Positions 53,163 through 63,391 of a DNA stretch of 64,000 nucleotides are shown here, one piece after another. The notes below the pieces were generated by a model that did not search any database, had not been told where the DNA came from, and saw nothing but the letters and a program-made list of their open reading frames with translations. Position 1 is the first letter of the stretch, and every line of letters begins with the position of its first letter. Origin of the DNA: Virgibacillus profundi. GTDB taxonomy: Bacteria; Bacillota; Bacilli; Bacillales; Amphibacillaceae. Where the stretch lies: assembly GCF_002287375.1 (NCBI RefSeq), contig NZ_NPOA01000007.1, positions 124,001 to 188,000 on the forward strand, given 5' to 3'. The position numbers and the translations under genes are program-made.

Positions 53163-54200
53163 TTATTGTGAATAACGTTCATTTAAGAGTTGAGCAAGGT
53201 CATCCATTTCTTCACGCTTCGTTCGGTTCATTAATTGCTCAACCACTTCTTTTGGAGGTTTCCCCTCAAATAATATCTGATAAATCCCCGTGGTTATCGG
53301 CATTTCCACCTGTTGCTCTTCCGCAAATTGGTAGGCAGCTTTAACTGTTCTGACACCTTCCACCACCATACCCATTTGATCTAATACTTCATCTAATTGA
53401 TTTCCTTTACCTAATAAATTTCCTGCACGCCAATTTCTGCTATGCACACTTGTACAGGTTACTATTAAATCACCAACACCTGGTAATCCTAAAAAGCTAA
53501 GCGGGTTTGCACCAAGTGATGTTCCTAATCTCGCAATTTCAGCTAACCCCCTAGTTATAAGGGCAGCTTTTGCATTATCTCCAAATCCCAGTCCATCGGA
53601 TATCCCGGCCCCAAGGGCGATTATATTCTTCAATGCCCCACCAAGCTCGATCCCAAGAATATCACGACTTGTATAAACACGGAATACTTCATTTATAAAT
53701 AAATCCTGTGCAATTCCGGCGTTTTCCTGATTAATTGATGATACAGTCACCGTTGTTGGCTGTCTTAATGCCACCTCTTCAGCATGGCTGGGACCTGATA
53801 AAACGACAATATCATCTTCACTGTACTTACTCATTTCTTCACTAATCATCTGTGAGACTCTTTTCAGGGTTACAGGTTCGATTCCTTTAGATGCATGAAT
53901 AATTGTTACAGAATGCTTTAACACGTCATTTAAATGACTGCAAACCTCTCGTATTGCCTTTGTTGGCACAACGATTACGATTGCAGTTACATCCTTTATT
54001 GCCTCTTCAAGATGATAAAAAGCATTTATACTCTCAGGGATCGCTGGTTCTAAATATTTTTCATTTCTATGAGTTGAATTAATTATTTCAGCCTGTTCCT
54101 GACGATGTGTCCATAATCGAACATCATGTCCATTATCTGCCAACACAACACTTAAAGCAGTCCCCCAACTCCCTGCACCTAAAACAGCAACTTTTGTCAA
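53163..54200 (-). CDS. gpsA: Glycerol-3-phosphate dehydrogenase [NAD(P)+]
   Basis: Makes glycerol-3-phosphate for phospholipids. 345 residues; Rossmann motif VAVLGAGSWGTALS, catalytic Lys in GGALKNIIALGAG, and the LPGVGDLIVTC segment. The start is TTG 54200 behind GGGGAGG (7 bases); the longer frame to 54272 overlaps the der gene and is not translated. It lies 16 bases after der, as in B. subtilis. Confidence 0.97.
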   Translation of the reverse strand: MTKVAVLGAGSWGTALSVVLADNGHDVRLWTHRQEQAEIINSTHRNEKYLEPAIPESINAFYHLEEAIKDVTAIVIVVPTKAIREVCSHLNDVLKHSVTIIHASKGIEPVTLKRVSQMISEEMSKYSEDDIVVLSGPSHAEEVALRQPTTVTVSSINQENAGIAQDLFINEVFRVYTSRDILGIELGGALKNIIALGAGISDGLGFGDNAKAALITRGLAEIARLGTSLGANPLSFLGLPGVGDLIVTCTSVHSRNWRAGNLLGKGNQLDEVLDQMGMVVEGVRTVKAAYQFAEEQQVEMPITTGIYQILFEGKPPKEVVEQLMNRTKREEMDDLAQLLNERYSQ

Positions 54201-54216
54201 TGGTTTTCCTCCCCTT

Positions 54217-55527
54217 CTATTGTCTCTTCCTTGCGAAAATTTTAATTGGTGTCCCAACAAATCCAAATGCATCCCTGATTTTATTCTCTAAAAATCGTTT
54301 GTATGAAAAATGCATTAATTCTGGATCATTAACAAACACAACAAAGCTAGGTGGTTTAACCGCTACTTGGGTTGCATATAATACTTTTAGTCTTTTGCCT
54401 TTGATCGTTGGTGTTGGATTCATAGCTATTGCATCCATAATTACATCATTCAAAACATTTGTAGGAACACGTTTCGCATGATTTTCACTGGCTAGTTTAA
54501 TTGATGGGATTAACGTATGAAGCCTCTTTTTGGTTTTAGCCGACAGAAAAACAATTGGTGCATAATCCAGATACTGAAAATGAGCGCGTACCTTAGCTTC
54601 AAATTCTTTCATTGCTTTTTCATTCGTCTCAACTGTATCCCACTTATTTACGACAATAACAATTGCCCTTCCAGCTTCATGTGCATAACCGGCAATTTTC
54701 TTATCCTGTTCTCTTATTCCTGTTTCTGCATCAATTAAAACCAATACAACATCCGAGCGTTCAATTGCTTTTAATGCCCGCAAGACACTATATTTTTCAG
54801 TTGTTTCATAAACTTTGCCGCGTTTACGCATCCCTGCCGTATCAATAATTACAAAATCTTGATCATCTCTATGCAAATGCGTATCGATAGCGTCCCTTGT
54901 TGTACCTTCGATTTCACTTACAATAACCCGTTCTTCATTTAGTAATGAATTTACCAGGGATGATTTTCCCACATTTGGTCTGCCAATTAAACTAAAGTAT
55001 ATCGTGTCTTCTTTAATATCTTCATTTTCTCTTTTTGGAAAATGATTAACTACCTCGTCCAATAAATCTCCTAAACCTAAACCATGTGAGCCGGAAATGG
55101 GAAATGGTTCACCGAATCCCAAAGAATAATATTCATATATATTCTCGCGCATCTCAGGATTGTCAATTTTATTTACTCCAAGCACAATAGGCTTATTTGA
55201 TTTAAATAATAATTTTGTCACTTCTTCATCGGCCGCTGTAATTCCTTCTCTTCCATTCACCAAAAATATAATTACATCAGCTTCATCGATTGCAATTTCA
55301 GCTTGTTGTCTCATCTGTACTAATAAAGGTTCATCTCCAATTTCAATTCCACCAGTATCAATAAGATTAAATGTAGAAGTTAACCATTCAGCCTCGGCGT
55401 ATATTCGATCTCTCGTTACACCGGGAATATCTTCTACAATAGAAATTCTCTCCCCAACAAGTCTATTAAATATAGTTGATTTACCCACATTGGGTCTTCC
55501 TACAATTGCTACTACAGATTTCCTCAT
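54217..55527 (-). CDS. der: GTPase Der (EngA)
   Basis: Double-GTPase needed for 50S ribosome assembly. 436 residues: first G domain with [20 protein letters not shown] and NKID; second with [24 protein letters not shown] and NKWD; C-terminal KH-like domain (about 350-436). Promoter at 55658-55686. Confidence 0.98.
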   Translation of the reverse strand: MRKSVVAIVGRPNVGKSTIFNRLVGERISIVEDIPGVTRDRIYAEAEWLTSTFNLIDTGGIEIGDEPLLVQMRQQAEIAIDEADVIIFLVNGREGITAADEEVTKLLFKSNKPIVLGVNKIDNPEMRENIYEYYSLGFGEPFPISGSHGLGLGDLLDEVVNHFPKRENEDIKEDTIYFSLIGRPNVGKSSLVNSLLNEERVIVSEIEGTTRDAIDTHLHRDDQDFVIIDTAGMRKRGKVYETTEKYSVLRALKAIERSDVVLVLIDAETGIREQDKKIAGYAHEAGRAIVIVVNKWDTVETNEKAMKEFEAKVRAHFQYLDYAPIVFLSAKTKKRLHTLIPSIKLASENHAKRVPTNVLNDVIMDAIAMNPTPTIKGKRLKVLYATQVAVKPPSFVVFVNDPELMHFSYKRFLENKIRDAFGFVGTPIKIFARKRQ

Positions 55528-55657
55528 GAAAGGAACATCCTTTCTCTTTTCCCAGATATTTGCTTTAGAAGTTGTTCAAAAAATCCGGTTAAAATGATGC
55601 ATCGAACTTTCCAATTCTTTTTATCCTTCTTTTGAACACGCTCTTTAACTGTAATTC

Positions 55658-55686
55658 ATTCTAGCAAAAGAAGCTGATATTAACAA
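55658..55686 (-). promoter_or_regulatory. Sigma-A promoter of der-gpsA
   Basis: Minus strand: TTGTTA (55681-55686), 17-base spacer, TGCTAGAAT with TAGAAT at 55658-55663 and an extended -10 TG. The leader is about 120 bases. Confidence 0.7.
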
Positions 55687-55692
55687 TTGTTT

Positions 55693-55878
55693 TCAGTGCT
55701 TCACAATAATAAATATTTCATCGCCCAGCGCATGTGCAATACCATCTGTTATTGCTTCGAGATTTGCAGCAACACTTTCCAGTTCATTTTTATCTTCACA
55801 TATAAAAATAGGGGCACCACCTGAGATCTTCGTTTTATTCGTTGTTATTACAGCCAACACAGCCTTTTCCAGCTTCAC
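55693..55878 (-). CDS. Small partner protein of the YIEGIA family gene (61 aa)
   Basis: A 61-residue soluble protein (MKLEKAVLAVITTNK, then GGAPIFICEDKNELE and GIAHALGDEIFIIV). This small family, described in databases as a capping-complex subunit for YIEGIA, always neighbours a YIEGIA gene, as here with 5 bases between. The start is GTG 55878 behind AGGAGGAAT. Function unknown; the pairing implies that the two products act together. Confidence 0.75.
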   Translation of the reverse strand: MKLEKAVLAVITTNKTKISGGAPIFICEDKNELESVAANLEAITDGIAHALGDEIFIIVKH

Positions 55879-55883
55879 AGTAG

Positions 55884-56771
55884 TTATTCCTCCTTATTAT
55901 GCTTTTTAGATTCAGAAGGCATCCTAATTGCATTTTCCAATACGGGAACAGCGCCAATGATTTCTTTAGCTTTATCTATTTCTCTTACTTGAGGAAGAAT
56001 AAAAATGCCTATGCGCCCATCATCTAAATCACGTTTAATCAAAGGGGTTAAAGCGGGTGTACCCGAATCACGGAAAACACCTAGAGAAATGGATACATCG
56101 TGCAATATTGCCTGACGTTGCCCAAGATTACCAATCGTTGTTATTACGTTCATGTTTTTTGGTGTCAATACAAAGCCCATTCCATACTTGATAATCTCTT
56201 CCTGTCTTTCAGGGAGACCAATATTCATAATATATATATTTTCAACATAAAGTCCCGCACCTTCAAAGTGAAGTGGATGATACTCTATATCCACAATGTC
56301 CTTTATGTTCGATCCACTCATTAAGAACTTACTGATAAACAAACTCACTAAAGCACCGGCAATAGCAAAATATACATTCCAAATAATATAAAATAATGTC
56401 CCAATGAAAGCAGTAAAAATAACTAGGTAATTTCTGCTTTCAAAAGAAATTGCTATTCCTTCTATGTAGGTTTTACCCCTGGGGACTAATTCAAATCCAT
56501 CAATCTCAGTTAATGTATTTCTTTCCATATTACGTACATCTCTGAATTGTGTTGCAGCAACGGTTAATAGGGTCACTGCTGTAAACTCCATCTCCATTAT
56601 TGCGGGTACAGCCACAGCACCTAGCAATGCCGCAATAAATCCGAGCGATAAGTGAATTGTTTTTCCATGTAAATATGTCGGATATTGCCTGTAATCTGTT
56701 CGCAGCATCATTATTCGAGCTATTGTCCCAAGCGTAACCCCAAATATAATAGGCATCGTATACTCATTCAT
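55884..56771 (-). CDS. YIEGIA family membrane protein (YphB-like)
   Basis: A 295-residue protein with about four hydrophobic segments in the first 160 residues and a cytoplasmic C-terminal part. It holds the eponymous motif GKTYIEGIAISFESRN near residue 120. The gene sits where B. subtilis has yphB (seaA, reported in spore envelope assembly) between yphA and der. It overlaps yphA by 4 bases. The sporulation role is carried over from B. subtilis, not shown by this sequence. Confidence 0.85.
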   Translation of the reverse strand: MNEYTMPIIFGVTLGTIARIMMLRTDYRQYPTYLHGKTIHLSLGFIAALLGAVAVPAIMEMEFTAVTLLTVAATQFRDVRNMERNTLTEIDGFELVPRGKTYIEGIAISFESRNYLVIFTAFIGTLFYIIWNVYFAIAGALVSLFISKFLMSGSNIKDIVDIEYHPLHFEGAGLYVENIYIMNIGLPERQEEIIKYGMGFVLTPKNMNVITTIGNLGQRQAILHDVSISLGVFRDSGTPALTPLIKRDLDDGRIGIFILPQVREIDKAKEIIGAVPVLENAIRMPSESKKHNKEE

Positions 56772-57382
56772 TTAGCCACCTCACCGATTGATTCATTATA
56801 TTTATGTATAGGAGAGAAAAATTTGTGTTTCCATTTATGTAGTATGTCTAAAAAAGTAATTATTACTATAGTAACTACTAAATTTTCAAGGAATGAGGCC
56901 TGCCCAATTGACTCATAAAACCCATAACCGGAAAGTGTAAGACTATAAATATATTCACCAGCGGATATTCCGAGGGCGCCTATCCCTAAACGGTGGTCAA
57001 GGCTTTTTGTCAAAATAATAATTAAAAGGATAATTAGAAATGAAAGGAGAAGTGGTCTCGGCAATACAACCCATACAGGTGAAATCTTTTCCCAGAAAAG
57101 AATGGCTGCATAACCGATTGTTATCGTGAAGGAGGCAAATAAATGATACATTAACCTTGGAAGTTGAACCAGAAATATAATGGCCCCACATAAAATGAAC
57201 AGAAATGAGAATGAAACAGACAAATTTCCAAATGTGAAATTATAATTTGAACCTATGATTGATACTAATACCCAACAAGCAAATAATGTCCTTCGTTTAT
57301 TTTTCTTCATTAAAAAAGTTACCATTATCCAGATTATCCAACTGAACCAATAAAACAACAAACCATTCGCCAATACATTCAC
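56768..57382 (-). CDS. yphA: YphA-like integral membrane protein
   Basis: A 204-residue protein with six or seven transmembrane segments over its whole length and few charged loops; the C-terminus is basic (HKWKHKFFSPIHKYNE). Identified from gene order (ypfD-yphA-yphB-der) and membrane profile more than from motifs. Function unknown. Confidence 0.75.
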   Translation of the reverse strand: MNVLANGLLFYWFSWIIWIMVTFLMKKNKRRTLFACWVLVSIIGSNYNFTFGNLSVSFSFLFILCGAIIFLVQLPRLMYHLFASFTITIGYAAILFWEKISPVWVVLPRPLLLSFLIILLIIILTKSLDHRLGIGALGISAGEYIYSLTLSGYGFYESIGQASFLENLVVTIVIITFLDILHKWKHKFFSPIHKYNESIGEVAK

Positions 57383-57426
57383 CGCCCATTATTAGGCATT
57401 ATAGCTATTATTTTCTCTCCCTATAC

Positions 57427-57463
57427 AAAAAAGCCCTCCCCATTTTAGGAAAGGACTTTATTT
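57427..57463 (-). terminator. Terminator of ypfD
   Basis: Minus-strand stem AAAGTCCTTTCC / GGGGAGGGCTTT (with mismatch and G-U) and six T, about 80 bases after the ypfD stop. Confidence 0.65.
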
Positions 57464-57541
57464 GTTACCTGGTTAAAGAAGTATAAAGGTTTACATTTTT
57501 CTTTGGATTAATCCTCGTCAGATTCATTCATCGCTTATCTG

Positions 57542-58672
57542 TTACTTATATTTATTGAGTTTATCCCCAATAACATCACCAAGCTGGAATCCTGATTGTT
57601 CCTCATCTTTTTCGTATTGTTTAAACTCTTTAGCTTCCTGTTCTTGTTCTAATTCTTTAATACTTAGTGAGATGCGCTCTTCTTTTTCGCTTACATCCAA
57701 TACTTTAACCTTGATTTGCTGATTGACTTCAAGAACTTCCTGTGGTGTACCAATATGTCTGTTTGCAATTTGTGAAATATGGACTAAACCTTCAACGCCT
57801 GGTTGAATTTCCACAAATGCTCCGAAATTAACAAGTCTTTTGACAGTTCCATCAAGGACATCACCTTTTGAAATGCGATCTTCAATGTTCTCCCATGGCC
57901 CTGGAATTGTTTTCTTATGGGATAAGGAAATACGTTCATTATCACGATCAACTGATAATACCTCAACCTTAATTTTATCACCTTCTGAAACAACGTCTGC
58001 TGCCTTTTCTACATGTTCGTGTGCTAATTGAGATATATGAACAAGCCCGTCAACGCCACCAATATCAACAAAAACACCAAAGTTTGTCAGGCGTTGAACA
58101 GTTCCTTCCAGAACCTGTCCAGCTTTTAGGGATTGCAGTAGGGAACTTTTTTGTAAATCAGCCTCTTCTTCTACTACTACCCTGTGGGATAATATAATGC
58201 GATTTTGTTCCTTATTTAAATCAACAATTTTCACTGTTAGCATTTTATTTTTATAATCAGTGAAATCTTCAACAAAAAATGTTTCGACGAGTGACGCCGG
58301 GATAAATCCGCGAATACCTACATCTACTACAAGGCCGCCTTTAACCACTTCTTTCACTTCTGTCTCAAACACTTCATTGTTATTATATTTTTGTTCTAAT
58401 TCACCCCATGCTTTGTCAGCATCAATTGCCCTTTTTGAAAGTATTACTTCATCATCATCAACCTTTTTCACTTTTAATGTAAGTGAATCTCCTTCTTTTA
58501 CAGCATCGCTTGTTAACTCAACATGAAGATTGGATAATTCACTAATTGGAAGGATTCCTTCTGTCTTATACCCAATATCAACAAAAACTTGTTTTTCTTC
58601 CAATTTCACAACCGTTCCTGTTAAAATATCCCCTACGTTTACTTCCGGTAATTCATTATTTGTCTCACTCAT
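57542..58672 (-). CDS. ypfD: Ribosomal protein S1 homologue YpfD
   Basis: 376 residues with four S1 RNA-binding domains, each opening like GDILTGTVVKLEEKQVFVDI (about 12-85, 100-170, 185-255, 270-345), followed by a short acidic tail. Gram-positive S1 homologues with four repeats bind mRNA but are not essential in B. subtilis. The ATG at 58672 has AGGAGG 8 bases away; the frame starts two codons earlier. It follows cmk, as in B. subtilis. Confidence 0.95.
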   Translation of the reverse strand: MSETNNELPEVNVGDILTGTVVKLEEKQVFVDIGYKTEGILPISELSNLHVELTSDAVKEGDSLTLKVKKVDDDEVILSKRAIDADKAWGELEQKYNNNEVFETEVKEVVKGGLVVDVGIRGFIPASLVETFFVEDFTDYKNKMLTVKIVDLNKEQNRIILSHRVVVEEEADLQKSSLLQSLKAGQVLEGTVQRLTNFGVFVDIGGVDGLVHISQLAHEHVEKAADVVSEGDKIKVEVLSVDRDNERISLSHKKTIPGPWENIEDRISKGDVLDGTVKRLVNFGAFVEIQPGVEGLVHISQIANRHIGTPQEVLEVNQQIKVKVLDVSEKEERISLSIKELEQEQEAKEFKQYEKDEEQSGFQLGDVIGDKLNKYK

Positions 58673-58814
58673 ATCCATAGCCTCCTATACGGTTCTTAAC
58701 CCTATACCAATAAAATGTTAACAAAATTAAAAGTAGTCTTTTTTATAACTTCTAATAATTCCAATTATTTGTCAAGTAAAGTAGTCTATTACCGATGATT
58801 TATTTAAAGTTTTC

Positions 58815-59489
58815 TTATTTGCTTGCTACCTTTGTAACTTCTGTTAAAACCTGCTCAGCAACCTCATTAATTGATAATGAAGTTGTATCAATCTCAGTAG
58901 CATCATCAGCTTTTATTAGTGGTGCTGCCTCACGTTTCGAATCAATCAAATCTCTTTGTTCGATTTCTTCTTTTAGTTCTTCAAGATCTGATGGGAAACC
59001 TTTTTTTACATTTTCTTCATATCTACGCTTCGCACGCTCTTCAACTGATGCGACTAAAAATATTTTAACTTCGGCGTCCGGGAGTACGTGCGTTCCTATG
59101 TCTCTTCCATCCATTACAACTCCACGCTTTTCAGCTAAGGCTTGTTGTCTATTAACCATTTCTATTCGGACTTTAGGGTGTTTGGCTACATAGGATACAT
59201 TGTTTGTAACCTTTTGAGAACGAATTTCTGCAGTAACGTCAGCCTTATCTAATAATACCAGTTGTCCGTTTTCACTTTGTTTAAGTTCAATATCGGTATG
59301 ATGCAATAAATCAACCAGTGGCTGTTCAGCTCCCAACTGAAGAGAACTATCCAGGGCTTTTAAAGTTAAAGCCCGATACATCGCACCTGTATCGATATAA
59401 ATATAGTTAAGCTTTTCTGCAACAATTTTTGCTACTGTACTCTTTCCAGCCGCTGCCGGACCATCAATTGCAACTCTGATTATATCCAT
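58815..59489 (-). CDS. cmk: Cytidylate kinase
   Basis: Phosphorylates CMP and dCMP. 224 residues; P-loop [37 protein letters not shown] and the lid segment [13 protein letters not shown]. The ribosome site GAGAGGA is 14 bases from the ATG, longer than usual; no better start exists because the P-loop begins at residue 9. It precedes ypfD. Confidence 0.97.
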   Translation of the reverse strand: MDIIRVAIDGPAAAGKSTVAKIVAEKLNYIYIDTGAMYRALTLKALDSSLQLGAEQPLVDLLHHTDIELKQSENGQLVLLDKADVTAEIRSQKVTNNVSYVAKHPKVRIEMVNRQQALAEKRGVVMDGRDIGTHVLPDAEVKIFLVASVEERAKRRYEENVKKGFPSDLEELKEEIEQRDLIDSKREAAPLIKADDATEIDTTSLSINEVAEQVLTEVTKVASK

Positions 59490-59613
59490 TGATAGAAATC
59501 ATTCCTCTCATTGCTACGATAAAAACATATTCCCCTTGAAAAAAACCTGACCATAGCCAAGTTTAATATGTCTAGCTTAAATAATAACATACTGATTTAA
59601 AAATGTGGTCTAT

Positions 59614-60273
59614 CTATGTTAATTCTTTTTTTCGTGCTTCCCGCTGTTTTTCAAAGCAATAGCTTATCACAATTTGTTGTGCTTTCTTTGTCACAGAAAT
59701 AAATTTTAAAGAAGCAGTTACAATGGAATGATTTATCGTTTTAATAAATACAATTTCTGCCTGTGTATAAACATATTCATATTTACCCGAATTGAATGGC
59801 AATGCTAGCCAGACATCAACTGTTAGTCCGGTGTCAAGGTCAATTCCTTTCGGTACAATTATTGACAGTCCTCCACCACTTATATCAGAGGTAACAGTTG
59901 CGAAAGGGGGAAATCTATATTCACTACTATGAATTGCCACATCCACCGCTGCATCAATCCTAACAAATTCACGGCGCTGAATTCGCTGAATCTTACTTTT
60001 ATCAGGTAATTTAATTGCTAATGCAGGTACATTCAATTTTACTTTTGCTACTATTTCTGAACGGAATTGATAAATTGCTTTATCTGTTTCCGCAAATGCA
60101 GCAGAAAAAATTGTTCCCTTAGGTAAAAAGGCTGTTTTTCTTGTTTGTTCATTAATTGGGTAATCAATGAACAAGTAATGCTCATTTTTTTCTATTATCT
60201 TTGAACGGTATTTATCGATTACTCCCGTATGTGGATCCTTTAATTTTAAATTGAGTAAAGTCCCTATTTTCAT
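59614..60273 (-). CDS. ypfA: PilZ-domain c-di-GMP receptor YpfA (MotI)
   Basis: 219 residues: N-terminal YcgR-like domain (about 1-95) and a C-terminal PilZ domain whose c-di-GMP motif is intact: RRREFVRID-type RREFVR near residue 108 and DISGGGLSI near 142. In B. subtilis this protein (MotI/DgrA) slows the flagellar motor when c-di-GMP is bound. The order cmk-ypfA-ypeB is conserved; ypfB is not seen. Confidence 0.9.
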   Translation of the reverse strand: MKIGTLLNLKLKDPHTGVIDKYRSKIIEKNEHYLFIDYPINEQTRKTAFLPKGTIFSAAFAETDKAIYQFRSEIVAKVKLNVPALAIKLPDKSKIQRIQRREFVRIDAAVDVAIHSSEYRFPPFATVTSDISGGGLSIIVPKGIDLDTGLTVDVWLALPFNSGKYEYVYTQAEIVFIKTINHSIVTASLKFISVTKKAQQIVISYCFEKQREARKKELT

Positions 60274-60334
60274 GTGAAAGCCCCCACATTATTATGTAAA
60301 TATAATGCAATATACCTATTATTGCAGAAAAGTC

Positions 60335-60362
60335 AAAAAAGGGAAAGACTTTTGTCTCCCCC
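60335..60362 (-). terminator. Terminator of sleB-ypeB
   Basis: Minus-strand stem GGGGGAGAC / GTCTTTCCC with an AAAA loop and six T, overlapping the ypeB stop. Confidence 0.8.
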
Positions 60363-61705
60363 TACATATTGCCGGCATAATTTATTTCTTTTCCATCTAA
60401 TTTTTCAACTTTTTCCTCTTTACCGTCCATCGCATTTACAAAAATACGGTAGGTTTCATTATCCAATACCCCTAGAAATTCATAAGTTAATACTTCTTCT
60501 CCTAAATCGTTGTCAATAACCGCCAGAAAATCTTCCTGTATGTCTACATTTGGGTTTACTGCTTCTTCTGCCTCCGATTTTGAAATTTTAGGTTCCGGTA
60601 TGTCTCTGTCAGTGTGATTCATAAAATAATTTCTTGCTGTAAAACCAAGTATATCACCATTATCCAATCCTACTTTTACTTCCATAGCATCAGAATAAAC
60701 CCGAACACCATCTTCGTTATATAAAAATGAATATACACCAATGTTATTGTATTCATTGCTTTGGAAGATTGTCATATTTTCAAAATCGAATTTTTTCAGG
60801 TATTCTTCTGATTTCTTTAAACCCTCATTTAAACTTAATTTTTTTTCTTTAATTGGTCGATCAACTAAGAGAGTGATTGGATGTCCGCCTTGTACTGACA
60901 TATCCATATAGGCATTTTTATCTCCATTTCGATAGGAAATGCTGTACATTGAAACGTCCGCACCTTCTCCACTCTTTGTTACGGTTATATTATCCTCATT
61001 CTTTACATTGAAAAGTTTTTTCCCTTTGACTAACGCTTCTTTTTCATTTATTTTATCTCCATTCAAAAACTTATATTGATGTTCCTTTGAGGAAGTTCCT
61101 ATTATGGAAGAATCTACATTGCTCTCAGCAAAACCCTCCACTTTCTTTTCAACGGTTTTAAAGCCATCTATTATTGTATTATCCATTTGTTCATCTTCAT
61201 TAGCTAAAGCTAATTGGACATCCATCCAGCGCAAATTATTTTCCAATGCAATATGCTGAACCTGTCTTAATTCATCCTTAATATTGCCGGATTGTTTATA
61301 TAAATCTTCCAGTGATTTTGTCTCTTCATCCGAAAGTGGATTATCTTCCAAGTTTCTTACAGCAGTTCGATAAGTAAAATCTCCTATATTAGACAGAAAC
61401 TCTTCTGTTTTATTAAAAGGAAGCAGTCCTAAAGGCAGTTGACCAACATTTGACAAAGCTTCGGATGATAAACGCCATATATCGACTAATTGTGGAGATA
61501 GTTTTTGATTGGAATTCATTGCAAGCGAAGTACCAATTTTGTCATGTAACAAATCTATATTATAAGAAAGTTCATGAAAAGAGCGTTGGTACGTATTTTC
61601 TGCTTGAATCAAGATTTCATTTTTTTCCTGATGTTCCTGATACCCCCAAACTGCAGTACCTGCAATTCCAAGCGTAAGAATTGCTATTAATATCCATCGA
61701 AACAT
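60362..61705 (-). CDS. ypeB: Germination protein YpeB
   Basis: 447 residues with an N-terminal anchor (about 3-22), a helical coiled-coil region, and three PepSY domains in the C-terminal half (for example ITVTKSGEGADVSMYSISY; LLVDRPIKEKKLSLNEGLK; SKSEAEEAVNPNVDI). It localises and stabilises the spore cortex hydrolase SleB. ATG 61705 is behind AAAGGTG. Second gene of the sleB-ypeB operon, 15 bases after sleB; expected to be a forespore sigma-G unit. Confidence 0.95.
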   Translation of the reverse strand: MFRWILIAILTLGIAGTAVWGYQEHQEKNEILIQAENTYQRSFHELSYNIDLLHDKIGTSLAMNSNQKLSPQLVDIWRLSSEALSNVGQLPLGLLPFNKTEEFLSNIGDFTYRTAVRNLEDNPLSDEETKSLEDLYKQSGNIKDELRQVQHIALENNLRWMDVQLALANEDEQMDNTIIDGFKTVEKKVEGFAESNVDSSIIGTSSKEHQYKFLNGDKINEKEALVKGKKLFNVKNEDNITVTKSGEGADVSMYSISYRNGDKNAYMDMSVQGGHPITLLVDRPIKEKKLSLNEGLKKSEEYLKKFDFENMTIFQSNEYNNIGVYSFLYNEDGVRVYSDAMEVKVGLDNGDILGFTARNYFMNHTDRDIPEPKISKSEAEEAVNPNVDIQEDFLAVIDNDLGEEVLTYEFLGVLDNETYRIFVNAMDGKEEKVEKLDGKEINYAGNM

Positions 61706-61720
61706 ATGAATCACACCTTT

Positions 61721-62551
61721 CTATTTACAAAATATATGTTTTCCTATTTTTTTGATTTGTGGTCTAGTCCAGATCCAGGCAGATGTGGCAGTATCCGGAT
61801 TGAAATAATATAAAGCATTCCCGGTTGGATCCCAGCCATTTATAGCATCTAATACTGCTTGTTTTGCAGTTTCGTTAGGTGTCAGCCAAATTTGACCATC
61901 TGCAACTGCGGTAAATGCCCTGGGTTCAAAAATTACACCTGATGCATTATTTGGAAATGTCGGGCTTTCTATCCGGTTTAAGATAACTGCTGCCACAGCT
62001 ACCTGACCAACGTAAGGCTCCCCTCTGGCTTCTCCATAAACTGCATTTGCCAGTAATTGAATATCATTTTGTGAATAGCCCTGTGGTACATTTACGGATG
62101 CTGTATTTGTGGTTTCAGCTTCTTCCCCACCTCCTGCGTCTCCAGTCTTATTTGGCACAGACTGCTTTTTATTATCCACCCCACCATAGTGTGTAAACTT
62201 TCTCCCCTGTTTTATTTGTTCCTTCACATATTTCTCATCATAGTTACTTGCATCTACTAATTTTTGTTTTGTAGTTTGTCCGGCCAATCCATCTATTTCG
62301 AGTCCGAATTCATACTGATAATTTCGTAGACCCCAGTAAGTTCCCCAGCCGAAAACACCATCTATCTTGCCATTATAAAACCCTAAATATTGTAATCTCG
62401 CTTGTAGTTCAATGACATCGTCACCCACAGCGCCTTGCTGAATTACTTGTTCACTAAAGGCACTGACAGGTTTTGGCTGGTTTGATGCCTGAAGTCCTAT
62501 GAACAAAAATATGATAATAATAAATAAAAGGAACAGCTTTTTATAGGTCAT
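61721..62551 (-). CDS. sleB: Spore cortex-lytic enzyme SleB
   Basis: 276-residue lytic transglycosylase that degrades spore cortex during germination. Signal peptide (about 1-30), peptidoglycan-binding domain (about 35-100, VIELQARLQYLGFYNGKIDG), linker, and the catalytic domain (about 155-276) with the key Glu in YGEARGEPYVGQVAVAAV and ALYYFNPDTATSAW. ATG 62551 follows GGAGG; the ORF track extension to 62596 has no ribosome site. Partner of YpeB. Confidence 0.96.
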   Translation of the reverse strand: MTYKKLFLLFIIIIFLFIGLQASNQPKPVSAFSEQVIQQGAVGDDVIELQARLQYLGFYNGKIDGVFGWGTYWGLRNYQYEFGLEIDGLAGQTTKQKLVDASNYDEKYVKEQIKQGRKFTHYGGVDNKKQSVPNKTGDAGGGEEAETTNTASVNVPQGYSQNDIQLLANAVYGEARGEPYVGQVAVAAVILNRIESPTFPNNASGVIFEPRAFTAVADGQIWLTPNETAKQAVLDAINGWDPTGNALYYFNPDTATSAWIWTRPQIKKIGKHIFCK

Positions 62552-62677
62552 ATTTTTTCCTCCTGCTTTTGCATTAATTTTCTGGAACATATTCAACTTG
62601 TAATACCTATTTTTCGATTAAATGTCCTTTTTATTCACAAATATTGAATGTGTTTCTATAATTCAATGAAAAATGGA

Positions 62678-62716
62678 CATAAAAAAACCTCTGTATATTC
62701 TGCTACAGAGGTTTTA
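62678..62716 (-). terminator. Terminator of prsW
   Basis: Perfect stem AAAACCTCTGTA / TACAGAGGTTTT with an 8-base loop and T's on the minus strand, at the prsW stop. Confidence 0.9.
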
Positions 62717-63391
62717 GGCTTGTTGTTTTCTTTTTTGAAGAATAATATTGGAAGTAAGTTTATTTGCTGCTTTTACCCGGTGCAAGGCAAATACCCATAA
62801 AGCTATCATGAAAGGTATTAACAAAAAAAGCCAATTGCTTGTAACGGTTTTTAGAATATAATTATAGGTTCCGTGAAGCAGATAGGGTAAAATAAAAGCC
62901 AAGGCTATATTTCTTTTCTTATGGGATTTGCTTGTTTTTGCTTTTCCAAAATAATATCCCATGATCACAGCAAATAAAGCGTGTGAGGAGACTGGAAACA
63001 ACGCCCTTGAAAAAGCATATTCTATTCCATTGGTAAATAAATATAAAACATTTTCAACTGTTGCAAATCCTAAGCTGATTGCTACGGCATATACAATCCC
63101 ATCATAATGGGCATCGAATTCTGAATGATGATATATGGCATAAAGAAAAATAAACCATTTGAAAAATTCTTCTGTTAATGCTATGAGTAGAAAAGAGTCT
63201 ACAAAATTATTATTACTTAGTCCCTCAACAGAAAACGCATACTGAATGAACATAATTGGAAATACGAGAATCGTTCCAAATAAGAATGTTCTTATAATTA
63301 AGGGAAGCGGCTCGGTATATCGGTCTTTTAAATAGAAAAAAGACATTAATGCAAAAGCTGGGGCAATTCCAACTGATAAAATGCTAAACAT
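62714..63391 (-). CDS. prsW: Intramembrane protease PrsW
   Basis: 225-residue polytopic protease (seven or so helices) that in B. subtilis cuts the anti-sigma factor RsiW to release sigma-W. The catalytic EE motif is in ALTEEFFKWFIFLYA (around 70), with ENVLYLF near 115, HALFAVIMGYYFG near 137 and HGTYNYI near 174. Single gene, divergent from ansA. Confidence 0.95.
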   Translation of the reverse strand: MFSILSVGIAPAFALMSFFYLKDRYTEPLPLIIRTFLFGTILVFPIMFIQYAFSVEGLSNNNFVDSFLLIALTEEFFKWFIFLYAIYHHSEFDAHYDGIVYAVAISLGFATVENVLYLFTNGIEYAFSRALFPVSSHALFAVIMGYYFGKAKTSKSHKKRNIALAFILPYLLHGTYNYILKTVTSNWLFLLIPFMIALWVFALHRVKAANKLTSNIILQKRKQQA

